A stretch of DNA of 64,000 nucleotides from Paenibacillus tuaregi (GTDB lineage: Bacteria; Bacillota; Bacilli; Paenibacillales; Paenibacillaceae). The number at the start of each line of letters is the position of its first letter. The stretch's first letter is position 1. This document shows, one piece after another, positions 51,427 to 59,577 of the stretch. Below the pieces are notes generated by a model, which had not been told where the DNA came from, searched no databases, and saw only the letters and a list, made by a program, of their open reading frames with translations. The stretch is from positions 3,568,826 through 3,632,825 of the forward strand of contig NZ_LT575476.1 in NCBI RefSeq assembly GCF_900086655.1, given 5' to 3'. Made by a program: the position numbers and the translations under genes.

Positions 51427-51972
51427 TTAATCCTGACTTCGGCGTACTTCGGCTCCTAAGCTGCCTTTAAAATGCTCCAGCGCCCAGACATGCCCTGCCG
51501 GGTTAAAGCTGGCGACGGCGTCCTCAAACACAGTGATGTTAAAGCCTTTATTGTAGGCATCCACCGCGGTATGTAATACACAAATATCCGTGCACACCCC
51601 CACCAAATGAACGTCCGTAATCCCCCGTTCACGCAGCTTTAATTCCAAATCAGTGCCGCAGAAGGCGCTGTATCTTGTTTTGTCCATCCAATAAATCCGG
51701 TCTTGGTTCTTCTCATATACATCCTTTAAAGAACCGAACAAGTCACGGCCCTTCGTCCCCCGAAGATTATGCGGCGGGAACAGTCTCGCTTCAGGGTGGT
51801 AAATGTCGTTATTCTCATGAAGATCCACCGCCATAACAACGAAGTCCTCCTGGTTCATATATTGCTCTGTCAACCGGGTAATAACGGGCTCAATCACCAC
51901 AGCTGGTTCCCCAACAGGCAGGCTTCCGTCCATAAAATCATTCGTGAAATCAATCACGATTAAGGCCCTCAT
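51427..51972 (-). CDS. pncA: Nicotinamidase (isochorismatase-family hydrolase)
   Basis: Cysteine hydrolase of 181 residues that deamidates nicotinamide to nicotinate. The catalytic triad is visible as D8 in VIDFTNDF, a lysine in MDKTRYSAF and the cysteine in GVCTDICVLHTA. Metal-binding residues lie in DLHENNDIYHPEA. AAGGAGAT precedes the ATG. It stands between the NrtR-like Nudix gene and pncB, so the pathway genes are adjacent and probably cotranscribed. Confidence 0.92.
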   Translation of the reverse strand: MRALIVIDFTNDFMDGSLPVGEPAVVIEPVITRLTEQYMNQEDFVVMAVDLHENNDIYHPEARLFPPHNLRGTKGRDLFGSLKDVYEKNQDRIYWMDKTRYSAFCGTDLELKLRERGITDVHLVGVCTDICVLHTAVDAYNKGFNITVFEDAVASFNPAGHVWALEHFKGSLGAEVRRSQD

Positions 51973-52036
51973 GTTCTCATCTCCTTAAACCTATGGAATG
52001 AAATCCCCTTCATTTTACCTTCGTTCCATAAATATT

Positions 52037-52816
52037 TTAAGTATAAATGGACAGCTGCGGGGTGAACCCGGTAAACCGGTACAGCTGTGCAGGACGCTGG
52101 GAATACTGATTGGACAACAGGGGTTCACCGTTCTCGTCCCTGGCTTCCTCCAGAATCCCTTGTCTGCTGCGGGTTGAGGTGATTTTGCGGATGAAATTCA
52201 GCTCGGCAAAATCCGGCACAACCGTCTGTATAACCTGATACAACTCGCTTAGAGTAAAATGCTCTGGAAGAAACTGCTTGGCAATAGTCGTCTGCAGCAT
52301 CTGCTGCTGAATTCTTTTATAAGCATCCTGCAAAATTTCACGATGGTCAAACGCGAGCTCAAGCTCCTCCAGCGCTTCCTTCATAGTGAATAGACCCACC
52401 TGCTGAGCGTCATCGGCCGCCTTCCGCTTCTCGAGCACCCATTCTTCAACCAGAGCAAAAAATGCATGGGAGATGATCCATCCTCTGGGATCACGTCCCG
52501 GCTTGCTGTACACGCCTAAGTACTCCAGATGTCTGGCTTCAACTCCCGTCTCCTCTTCGAGTTCCCTGCTCGCGGTTTCATACAAAGACTCATCCTCCTG
52601 GGAAAAGCCTCCCGGAAGTGCCCAAGCCCCTGCAAAAGGCCAGCTCTTCCGCCGGATCAGCATAACCTTAAGATCGAACTTCGGAAGCGATTTGGTCGCT
52701 GCCCTCCTCTCCTGCCGCGTCAGGGTGAACATGACGATATCGGCCGGAATTCCGTCAGGCGTTCTATATTTCTTCGCATCATAGGCTGGCGTATTCTGTT
52801 CCTGTTCACTTATCAT
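52037..52816 (-). CDS. Nudix protein with C-terminal winged helix (NrtR-like)
   Basis: Protein of about 259 residues with an N-terminal Nudix domain and a C-terminal winged-helix-like domain. The Nudix box is complete (GFSQEDE...REL.EETGV, about residues 70-95), so hydrolysis of ADP-ribose or a related compound is possible. Residues 175-255 (FTLSELYQVIQTVV, LNFIRKI, RPAQLYRFTGF) match the DNA-binding end of NrtR regulators of NAD metabolism. It lies upstream of pncA and pncB. The ATG at 52816 is used; GTG codons up to 52828 are alternatives. Whether it acts as a repressor, a hydrolase or both is open. Confidence 0.8.
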   Translation of the reverse strand: MISEQEQNTPAYDAKKYRTPDGIPADIVMFTLTRQERRAATKSLPKFDLKVMLIRRKSWPFAGAWALPGGFSQEDESLYETASRELEEETGVEARHLEYLGVYSKPGRDPRGWIISHAFFALVEEWVLEKRKAADDAQQVGLFTMKEALEELELAFDHREILQDAYKRIQQQMLQTTIAKQFLPEHFTLSELYQVIQTVVPDFAELNFIRKITSTRSRQGILEEARDENGEPLLSNQYSQRPAQLYRFTGFTPQLSIYT

Positions 52817-52841
52817 TACAATCACCACGTCATCTTATTTG

Positions 52842-53261
52842 TTAAGCTTCAGGCTGCTTCTTCGGTGTACTTCGGGGCAGCCGGAAGGTGCCCGTAGCCA
52901 TACAGCCAAGCTCCCCTTTCGCATTCCTGATCTCGGCGTGCAAGGTCATTGTTCTGTGCGTCTCATGTACCGGATAGGCCGTAATTATTAGCTCACCCAC
53001 ACCCAAAGGAGCTAAAAAATTCACATTCAAGTGAGTGGTTACTCCCTGCAATCCACCTTTTGCCGCTATTACGGCAAAGCCCATAACCTGATCCATCAAC
53101 GACGACAAGACTCCCCCATGGACAATACCCACTGAATTCAAATGCTTGGGCTGCGCTGTAAGTGCCGCTTCAACCTTGCTTGGACTGACACTGAGCACTC
53201 TTCCTCCCAGCAGTCCCCAGAACGAATCCTCACTCCGCTGTATGATCTCTTCCCATTCCAA
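52842..53261 (-). CDS. PaaI-type hotdog-fold thioesterase
   Basis: Probable acyl-CoA thioesterase of 139 residues. The hotdog helix region NSVGIVHGGVLSSLMDQVMG contains the HGG...D/Q active-site pattern; GVTTHLNVNFLAPLGVG and AEIRNAKGELGCMATGTF complete the fold. The substrate is unknown. It lies just upstream of the Nudix gene (25 bp) and may belong to the same transcript. A terminator behind ricA separates it from that unit. Confidence 0.85.
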   Translation of the reverse strand: MEWEEIIQRSEDSFWGLLGGRVLSVSPSKVEAALTAQPKHLNSVGIVHGGVLSSLMDQVMGFAVIAAKGGLQGVTTHLNVNFLAPLGVGELIITAYPVHETHRTMTLHAEIRNAKGELGCMATGTFRLPRSTPKKQPEA

Positions 53262-53300
53262 GTTGTCATCCCTCCAGCTGTCAGATCATCCCTAATAGCC

Positions 53301-53328
53301 AAAAAAGTGCGGAAGCATCCTCCCGCAC
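53301..53328 (-). terminator. Terminator of the miaB-ricA unit
   Basis: GTGCGG pairs with CCGCAC on the minus strand, with further pairing inside, followed by six T. It lies about 10 bp beyond the ricA stop codon. Confidence 0.8.
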
Positions 53329-53337
53329 ATTCCTTCC

Positions 53338-53793
53338 TTAATCACAGCTGCTTGGCGCAGCTTCACTTCCCGCCTCGACATTAACTTTCTCCGACACAGT
53401 ATCACGGATCACAGATACCACCAATTGCAGCAAGTAGTTGATGTCGCTCTGGCTTTGTTGGAATTCAGTTACCAGCGGAATGCTGTCAATTTCATCCTGA
53501 AGCTCCTCAATTTCCTTCTCGATCTTAGCCACCATCGCTTTGTTCTCAAAGCTTTCGAAAGCCACAATTTCCTTCTGCTTCTTCTTGATGCTCTGGATCA
53601 GGCCTTGTACCCGCTCGTGCTGACGTATCTTCTCTTCAGCCTTTTTGAAATGCTGAACTTCTTCACTTGTGCCGATCAGCTCAGCCAGCTCTTTGGCTTT
53701 GGCCATAATATCTTCCCGGATCACCAGATCCCGTGTATCGTATGTCGGCATTCCGCAATCGTTGTATTTAACATTATTAGCCTGTTCCATCAT
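53338..53793 (-). CDS. ricA: RicA/YmcA-type Ric complex protein
   Basis: Helical protein of 151 residues of the YlbF/YmcA family. The region after the N-terminal extension (RDLVIREDIMAKAKELAELI, then VQHFKKAEEKI and the DSIPLVTEFQQSQSDINYLLQ segment) matches RicA. The C terminus ends in SSCD with a cysteine that in Bacillus binds an iron-sulfur cluster with RicF and RicT. In Bacillus the complex affects RNase Y-dependent RNA maturation and sporulation. It follows miaB as in B. subtilis (45 bp gap). Confidence 0.87.
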   Translation of the reverse strand: MMEQANNVKYNDCGMPTYDTRDLVIREDIMAKAKELAELIGTSEEVQHFKKAEEKIRQHERVQGLIQSIKKKQKEIVAFESFENKAMVAKIEKEIEELQDEIDSIPLVTEFQQSQSDINYLLQLVVSVIRDTVSEKVNVEAGSEAAPSSCD

Positions 53794-53837
53794 ACAACTC
53801 CCCCCAACTTAAATATATCCAATTCTCGTAAAGCTCA

Positions 53838-55400
53838 TTAAACAGCTTCAACCTGTTCGGGAACGATATGCCCTTTGATATACCAGGTCATGGAATCCGT
53901 AATCTCGACATGCACAAAGGTTCCGATCAGATCGGCAGATCCTTCAAAGTGAACCAGCTTGTTGCTGCGGGTTCTCCCCGCAAGGACATTTGCGTTATTC
54001 TTGCTCTGGCCTTCGACCAGCACTTCCACAACCGTACCAGCAACCTTGTCGTTGCTTCTGCGGCTGTTCTCATTGATGACCTCATTTAAGCGCTGCAAGC
54101 GTGCCTTCTTCACATCCATCGGAACATTGTCTTCCATCACAGCCGCCGGTGTACCTTCCCGGGGAGAATAAATGAAGGTATACGCCGAGTCATATCCCAC
54201 TTCGCGGACCAAGGATAGGGTATCCTCAAACTGTTCGTCCGTCTCCCCCGGGAAACCAACGATGATGTCTGTAGTGAGCACCACATCGGGAATGGCCATT
54301 TTGATCTTGCGGGCAAGCTCAAGATAATGTTCCCTTGAATATTTCCGGCTCATTTTCTTCAGAATCTCCGTGCTGCCGGATTGGACCGGCAGATGAATAT
54401 GCTCCACAAGATTGCCGCCTTTAGCAAGCACAGCAATCAAATCATCGTCAAAATCACGCGGATGCGAGGTCATAAAACGGATACGGGGAATATCAATAAG
54501 CCTCAAATCATCCATCAGATTGGCGAAGGAATACTGGATATCTGTAAAATCCTTACCGTAAGCATTCACATTCTGTCCAAGCAGAGTAATCTCCTTGAAC
54601 CCTTGTCTAGCCAAATCCCTGACTTCGGCAATAACGTCCTCTGGTCTTCGGCTGCGCTCCTTGCCTCTGGTAAACGGAACTATGCAGTACGTGCAGAACT
54701 TGTCGCAGCCGTACATAATGTTCACCCAGGCGCGCATACCCTCGCGTTTTTTCGGCAAATTCTCAATGATGTCGCCTTCCTTGGACCACACCTCAACCAC
54801 CATTTCCTTACTGAACATGGCCTCCTGGATCAAGTGGGGAAGACGATGGATATTATGGGTGCCGAAGATCATGTCCACGAATCCGTGCTTCTGCAGGATG
54901 CGGTTAACCACATTCTCCTCCTGGGACATACAGCCGCATACACCCAGCAGTAATTCGGGATTTTCGAGCTTCAGCGTCTTCAAATGACCCAGCTCACCGA
55001 ATACCTTATCCTCAGCGTTCTCACGGATTGCACAAGTATTGAGCAGAATAATGTCCGCTTCTTTGCGCTCTTCGGTTGGCATATAGCCCATTTCTTCCAA
55101 GAGCCCTTTGATCGTCTCTGTATCATGCTCATTCATTTGGCAGCCGTAAGTATAAATCAGATAATGCTTACCTTTGCCCAGCTCCCTGAATCCTTCAGGA
55201 ACCGTATTCTCATATAGAACTTTAACCTCTTCCTTACCCCGCTGCTTCTCCTGGCGGTGGTTAGGTTCAGACATAATATGAATTTCACGACCGCGAATCC
55301 GAATCTTCTTCCCGGTTTCGTCTTCGGAAATCACTTTGGCATCCGAGAAATCGAAATATTTGGAGTAATCCTTCTTATTCTCTGTCATGCTCCGGTTCAC
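53838..55400 (-). CDS. miaB: tRNA-2-methylthio-N6-isopentenyladenosine synthase
   Basis: Radical SAM methylthiotransferase of 520 residues that modifies A37 of tRNA. The N-terminal UPF0004 domain begins after an extension of about 80 residues ([18 protein letters not shown]); the radical SAM motif CDKFCTYC and the C-terminal TRAM domain ([20 protein letters not shown]) follow. Cysteines for the auxiliary cluster are present ([24 protein letters not shown]). The adjacent ricA gene reproduces the B. subtilis order. Confidence 0.95.
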   Translation of the reverse strand: MNRSMTENKKDYSKYFDFSDAKVISEDETGKKIRIRGREIHIMSEPNHRQEKQRGKEEVKVLYENTVPEGFRELGKGKHYLIYTYGCQMNEHDTETIKGLLEEMGYMPTEERKEADIILLNTCAIRENAEDKVFGELGHLKTLKLENPELLLGVCGCMSQEENVVNRILQKHGFVDMIFGTHNIHRLPHLIQEAMFSKEMVVEVWSKEGDIIENLPKKREGMRAWVNIMYGCDKFCTYCIVPFTRGKERSRRPEDVIAEVRDLARQGFKEITLLGQNVNAYGKDFTDIQYSFANLMDDLRLIDIPRIRFMTSHPRDFDDDLIAVLAKGGNLVEHIHLPVQSGSTEILKKMSRKYSREHYLELARKIKMAIPDVVLTTDIIVGFPGETDEQFEDTLSLVREVGYDSAYTFIYSPREGTPAAVMEDNVPMDVKKARLQRLNEVINENSRRSNDKVAGTVVEVLVEGQSKNNANVLAGRTRSNKLVHFEGSADLIGTFVHVEITDSMTWYIKGHIVPEQVEAV

Positions 55401-55517
55401 TCCTTTAAATCATCTATCTTTTTCCTGTTTGAGGGGATCATACTGCAAAAAAGCATTGCATCAAATTATACCATATCTGATAACGCTAATCTAGGTTACA
55501 GCCCCTAAGCGCAAGTC

Positions 55518-55548
55518 AAAGAGCCGCCCGGTGACCGGGCGGCTCTTT
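55518..55548. terminator. Bidirectional terminator between miaB and the DUF1657 gene
   Basis: AAAGAGCCGCCCGG pairs with CCGGGCGGCTCTTT around a 3-nt loop. T runs are short but the stem is very strong. It lies behind the DUF1657 gene. Confidence 0.75.
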
Positions 55549-55572
55549 GGAACAGTAACTCATATTCTCGGA

Positions 55573-55779
55573 TTAAAATCCTTTATATTGAGGCTCTTCA
55601 TTTTCAAGTTGTTGTACGCGGCTTTCCACTTGATTCACAATCTGCTGCGTCTGCGCAGCTGCTTCTGTGAACAAGTTTTTGGCTTCCTGATTTTGTGTGT
55701 TCAATGCGAACTGCTCAAGGTTGGCTTGAGCGCTTTTCAGCGATGCAACAGTCGTTTTTACCTGGGATGCTACGGTCAC
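55573..55779 (-). CDS. DUF1657 protein (spoVA2-type cluster)
   Basis: Small helical protein of 68 residues, TVASQVKTTVASLKSAQANLEQFALNTQNQ, then EAKNLFTEAAAQTQQIV. This is the DUF1657 pattern. It has the same pattern as the C-terminal end of the divergent DUF421 protein. GGAGGTGA lies ahead of the ATG. DUF1657 genes accompany the spoVA2 operons linked with high spore heat resistance; the function is unknown. Confidence 0.85.
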   Translation of the reverse strand: MTVASQVKTTVASLKSAQANLEQFALNTQNQEAKNLFTEAAAQTQQIVNQVESRVQQLENEEPQYKGF

Positions 55780-55954
55780 CTAGAATCACCTCCTTGACTT
55801 CTTCTAGGTGATAATTTACCCCCTCGGCCATCTTTTCATCCCATGGAAAAAAGTTGATGGATACCCACTTAATACTTTGTTAGAAAGCCGCCCAAAAACA
55901 AATAATGCAAAGGAAGAGTCCAACACCGCCATAAGTAGGAAGGGAGTTACTGTA

Positions 55955-56815
55955 ATGCCAGATTGGTTACAAGTTATAGTTAGAACGCTCGCCGCCGTCA
56001 TCTTCCTCTTTATCCTGACCAGACTGCTCGGTAAGAGACAAATATCCCAGCTCTCCTTTTTTGAATATATTACCGGGATCACTATCGGGGACCTGGCCGC
56101 CACTATTTCCTTGGAGCTGGATGGCCATTGGTCTCTTGGTGTAATTTCGTTATCGGTCTGGGTTGCGGTGTCTTTAGGTATAGAATATCTCCAGCTGAAG
56201 AGCAAGAAAGTACGGGGAATTATAGACAGTAGCGGCACGGTTCTGATCAAGGACGGTAAAATACTTGAAGACAATCTGAAGAAAGAAAAGCTAACGAATG
56301 AAGAGCTGATGGAACAGCTTCGGAAGAAAAGCATTTTTAAAGCAGCCGAGGTTGAATTTGCGGTGATGGAGCCAAATGGGGAAATTAACGCTTTGCTGAA
56401 GAAAGAAAACCAGCCGCTCACCCCTTCCATGCTGGGGATCAAGGTTGCACCGGAGATTGAACCTCAGGCCGTAATTCTTGATGGTGTAGCTATGGAAGAG
56501 CCGCTGGCCACAATCGGGAAAAGCATGGGCTGGCTGAAGACAGAGCTTGATAAGCTTGGCGTATCCTTGGATAACGTGTTTCTGGGCCAGGTGGATGCAT
56601 ATGGCCAATTGTATGTCGATTTATACGATGATCAGATTAAAGTTCCACAGCCCCAGGAGAAGCCTGTCCTGCTTGCCAATCTGAAGAAATGCGAAGCGGA
56701 TCTGGAGCTGTTCGCTCTCTCTACTAAGGATGAGACAAGCAAGAAGATGTTCGAGCAATGTGCGGCAAAGCTTGAAAAGGTTATCCAGAACACCAAACCG
56801 CTGCTTAAAAGTTAG
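55955..56815 (+). CDS. DUF421 (YetF-like) membrane protein with C-terminal DUF1657 segment
   Basis: Membrane protein of 286 residues. Three membrane segments (about 5-75, LQVIVRTLAAVIFLFILTRL and FFEYITGITIGDLAA) begin a DUF421 domain; the cytoplasmic YetF-like part follows (about 80-225). The end (ANLKKCEADLELFALSTKDE onwards) resembles DUF1657, so the two families are fused. The ATG at 55955 has GGGAG upstream. It lies 12 bp before spoVAC and is presumably cotranscribed with it. YetF-type proteins are placed in spore membranes. Confidence 0.85.
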   Translation: MPDWLQVIVRTLAAVIFLFILTRLLGKRQISQLSFFEYITGITIGDLAATISLELDGHWSLGVISLSVWVAVSLGIEYLQLKSKKVRGIIDSSGTVLIKDGKILEDNLKKEKLTNEELMEQLRKKSIFKAAEVEFAVMEPNGEINALLKKENQPLTPSMLGIKVAPEIEPQAVILDGVAMEEPLATIGKSMGWLKTELDKLGVSLDNVFLGQVDAYGQLYVDLYDDQIKVPQPQEKPVLLANLKKCEADLELFALSTKDETSKKMFEQCAAKLEKVIQNTKPLLKS

Positions 56816-56827
56816 GAGTCAGAGATC

Positions 56828-57331
56828 ATGTCGAATAAAAAGCACAAACAAAAAAACCAAAACAAAAAACTGACCCCTGTCCAGCAAGATTACAAAAAAC
56901 TGTCGGACAAACACGAACCCAAACGTCCTGTATTCAGCAACTGTATTCGGGCATTTCTTGTTGGGGGACTCATTTGCCTTATTGGAGAATGCATCCGTCA
57001 GGCATTTATCCACTATGGAGGCTTTGATGAAAAGAAAGCCGGTGATCCGACAGTCGCTGTGCTTATCCTGATTTCGGTTGTCATCACCAGCCTTGGCTTC
57101 TATGACAAAATCGCCCAGTGGGCCGGGGCCGGAACTGCTGTGCCGGTAACCGGATTTGCCAACTCGATGGCCTCCTCGGCCATCGAACACCGCAGAGAAG
57201 GTATTGTGCTTGGAATCGGAACAGGCATGTTTAAGCTCGCCGGCTCCGTTATTGTCTTCGGTACTGTTGCTGCCTTTGTTATTGCCTTAATCCACTTACT
57301 GTTCATACCTGGATCGACTGGAGGTTCCTAA
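56828..57331 (+). CDS. spoVAC: Stage V sporulation protein AC
   Basis: Spore inner-membrane channel protein of 167 residues. The charged N-terminal segment (NKKHKQKNQNKKLTPVQQDY) is followed by RPVFSNCIRAFLVGGLICLIG, a second segment (VAVLILISVVITSLGFYDKIAQWAGAG), PVTGFANSMASSAIEHRREG, and a last membrane segment. In Bacillus SpoVAC acts as a mechanosensitive channel for dipicolinic acid uptake and release. It is followed by spoVAD after 2 bp. Confidence 0.93.
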   Translation: MSNKKHKQKNQNKKLTPVQQDYKKLSDKHEPKRPVFSNCIRAFLVGGLICLIGECIRQAFIHYGGFDEKKAGDPTVAVLILISVVITSLGFYDKIAQWAGAGTAVPVTGFANSMASSAIEHRREGIVLGIGTGMFKLAGSVIVFGTVAAFVIALIHLLFIPGSTGGS

Positions 57332-57333
57332 TT

Positions 57334-58347
57334 ATGCTAAAAGGCCATCAAAGCTGGGTTTTCGAGAACAAACCCCGCATCATATCCACCTCGACCATTG
57401 TAGGTCCATTTGAGGGACAAGGGCCACTGGCCAAAGATTTCGACATTGTTCATGGGGACTTGTATTTGGGTCAGGACAGCTGGGAAAAAGCCGAGAAGAC
57501 CCTTATCGAGGAATCCTGTAAGCTTGCGATCGAACATGCGGGTCTAACCAAAGAGGATATTCAGTTCCATTTCGGCGGGGATTTAATGAATCAGATCATC
57601 AGCAGCAGCTTCGCCGCCCGTACGCTATCCATCCCCTATTTCGGTTTGTTCGGTGCCTGTTCCACCTCGATGGAATCACTAGCGCTCGCAGCGTTAGTAG
57701 CGAACAGCGGAGGAGCCAACTATGTGCTCGCCGGAACCTGCAGCCATAACGCGAGTGCTGAGAAGCAGTTCCGCTATCCGACGGAGTACGGCTCACAGAA
57801 ACCTCCTACCGCGCAGTATACGGTTACCGGAGCGGGTGCCGCTGTTGTAGCTGGGTCGGGAGACGGGCCTGCGATTACCTCGGCTACAATTGGACGGGTA
57901 GTGGACATGGGCATCAGCGATCCGTTCAACATGGGGGCAGCTATGGCTCCGGCCGCAGTTGATACCATACAAGCCCATTTCCGCGATATGCAGCTTGAGC
58001 CTGGTTACTATGACCTAATTGTCACCGGGGATCTGTCCAAGGTTGGATACGCTATTGCCAATGAGCTGTTTAAAAAGCATAATTTCCCGATCGAACAAAC
58101 GACATACCAGGACTGCGGCATGCTGATCTATGATTATGAGAAGCAAAATGTCCAGGCCGGGGGCAGCGGATGCGCCTGCTCTGCGGTAGTAACCTACGGC
58201 CATCTGCTAAGAAGAATGCGCAGGGGTGAGCTTCGTCGCATTCTGGTTGTAGCGACCGGAGCCCTGCTTTCCCCTCTATCCTCCCAGCAAAAAGAAACGA
58301 TTCCTTGTATCGCCCACGCGGTTGCGATTGAGCGGCAGGAAAGTTAA
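57334..58347 (+). CDS. spoVAD: Stage V sporulation protein AD
   Basis: Thiolase-fold protein of 337 residues that binds dipicolinic acid during spore core loading. LKGHQSWVFENKPRIISTST, GPFEGQGPLAKDFDIVH, the GLFGACSTSMESLALAA segment and CGMLIYDYEKQNVQAGGSGC are typical. The usual next gene, spoVAE or spoVAEb, is not found; the tandem repeat begins 23 bp behind the stop codon. It is likely cotranscribed with spoVAC under forespore control, although I could not identify a sigma-G promoter with confidence. Confidence 0.94.
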   Translation: MLKGHQSWVFENKPRIISTSTIVGPFEGQGPLAKDFDIVHGDLYLGQDSWEKAEKTLIEESCKLAIEHAGLTKEDIQFHFGGDLMNQIISSSFAARTLSIPYFGLFGACSTSMESLALAALVANSGGANYVLAGTCSHNASAEKQFRYPTEYGSQKPPTAQYTVTGAGAAVVAGSGDGPAITSATIGRVVDMGISDPFNMGAAMAPAAVDTIQAHFRDMQLEPGYYDLIVTGDLSKVGYAIANELFKKHNFPIEQTTYQDCGMLIYDYEKQNVQAGGSGCACSAVVTYGHLLRRMRRGELRRILVVATGALLSPLSSQQKETIPCIAHAVAIERQES

Positions 58348-58370
58348 GTGTGCCCCAACACGGCTTGTTA

Positions 58371-58845
58371 TGACGCCTACCTCACCATCTTCCCATACAC
58401 AAAGACAGACGGAATCTCTCCGTCTGTCTGTTCTTTGTGTCACCTTAGCCGGTGAGGGAAGTCATGAGAGGCGATTGGGACTGAAGAAGCGCTAGCGGTC
58501 GCCTTTATCCTCCGATTTCATCCACTGCCTAGTCCTGGTTCAATCAGGAAATCGGAGGATAACAGCGATCGGAAGCCCAAACGCGACTCGCAATGACGCT
58601 TACCTCACCACCTCTTCCCCACATAAAGACAGACGGAATTTCTCCGTCTGTCTGTTCTTTGTGTCCACCGAAGCCGGTGAGGGAAGTCATGGAGAGGCGA
58701 TTTGGGACTGAAGAAGCGCTAGCGGTCGCCTTTATCCTCCGATTTCATCCGCTGCCTAATCCTGGTTCAATCAGGAAATCGGAGGATAACAGCGATCGGA
58801 AGCCCAAATCCGTCTTGCAATGACGCCTACCTCACCACCTCTACG
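58371..58845 (+). repeat. Tandem duplication of a 225-bp hairpin-containing unit
   Basis: Unit 1 (58371-58593) and unit 2 (58594-58820) are almost identical, followed by 25 bp of a third unit. Each starts TGACGCCTACCTCACCA and contains an ACAGACGGA/TCCGTCTGT hairpin with T-rich sequence (near 58400-58437 and 58627-58665) that can terminate spoVAD transcription. Each also has a 15-bp inverted repeat TTATCCTCCGATTTC/GAAATCGGAGGATAA (58508-58564 and 58732-58790). No coding frame is plausible. Confidence 0.85.
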
Positions 58846-58851
58846 TAAAAC

Positions 58852-58881
58852 AAAAAGACGAGACACTAAAGTCCCGTCTTC
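58852..58881 (-). terminator. Terminator of pduL
   Basis: AGACGGGAC pairs with GTGTCTCGTCT on the minus strand with a small internal mismatch, followed by TTTTTG. It is placed directly behind the pduL stop codon. Confidence 0.75.
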
Positions 58882-58887
58882 TCCATT

Positions 58888-59460
58888 CTACTCGATAATT
58901 TCAGCCGTATCGCCAGTCTTGGCTCCTGCCGCATTGGCTTCGTCCGTGTCAATATGCATGTCCAGCGCATAGGAATCCGATACGCGGGCGATCACATTCT
59001 CCAGAATCAGTCCACGCTCACCGCTTAAGCGAACTTTAAGCAGCTGCTGATCCTTGATTCCCCATTTTTCCGCATCTGAAGTATGGAAATGAATATGACG
59101 GGCAGCTACAATCACTCCCTGCTCCAATTCCACTTCACCCGCTGGTCCTTTGACGGTGATGCCTGGAGTACCTTCAATTTTACCGGATTCACGGACAGGC
59201 GCCTTCACACCGATCGCGAATGAATCTGTACGGGAGATTTCAAGCTGGGACGCGGGACGAGCCGGCCCAAGTATACGAACCTTATCGAACTGGCCCTTAG
59301 GACCGATGACTGCTACAGTTTCGTTCGCAGCGAACTGTCCCGGCTGGGATAGAGGCTTAAATTCCGTCAACTGGTAGCCTTGTCCGAATAGAGCTTCAAT
59401 GTGCTCCTGGGTTAAATGAATATGACGTGCAGATACACCTACTGATACAGTTTTACTCAT
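58888..59460 (-). CDS. pduL: Phosphate propanoyltransferase/phosphotransacetylase (PduL family)
   Basis: Enzyme of 190 residues that interconverts acyl-CoA and acyl phosphate. The two PduL repeats each carry a zinc-binding motif: SARHIHLTQEHIEALFG near the start and AARHIHFHTSDAEKWG in the second half. There is no microcompartment-targeting N-terminal extension. The ATG at 59460 follows GAGGAG by 13 bp, which is long; an in-frame ATG at 59514 is an alternative but would add an atypical N terminus. No microcompartment genes are nearby. It lies behind korAB, which supply acyl-CoA. Confidence 0.88.
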   Translation of the reverse strand: MSKTVSVGVSARHIHLTQEHIEALFGQGYQLTEFKPLSQPGQFAANETVAVIGPKGQFDKVRILGPARPASQLEISRTDSFAIGVKAPVRESGKIEGTPGITVKGPAGEVELEQGVIVAARHIHFHTSDAEKWGIKDQQLLKVRLSGERGLILENVIARVSDSYALDMHIDTDEANAAGAKTGDTAEIIE

Positions 59461-59535
59461 GGTAGAGTGCCAACTCCTCTTTTTATCTCTATAGTCTTTC
59501 AAATCGATACCCATTATACAACTTTCTTAAACAAA

Positions 59536-59569
59536 AGGAAAAGGCAGCAGAGAATTCTGCCGCCTTTTG
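59536..59569 (-). terminator. Terminator of korAB
   Basis: AAAAGGCGGCAGA pairs with TCTGCTGCCTTTT on the minus strand and is followed by CCTTTTG. It lies just behind the korB stop codon. Confidence 0.8.
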
Positions 59570-59577
59570 CCATAATA

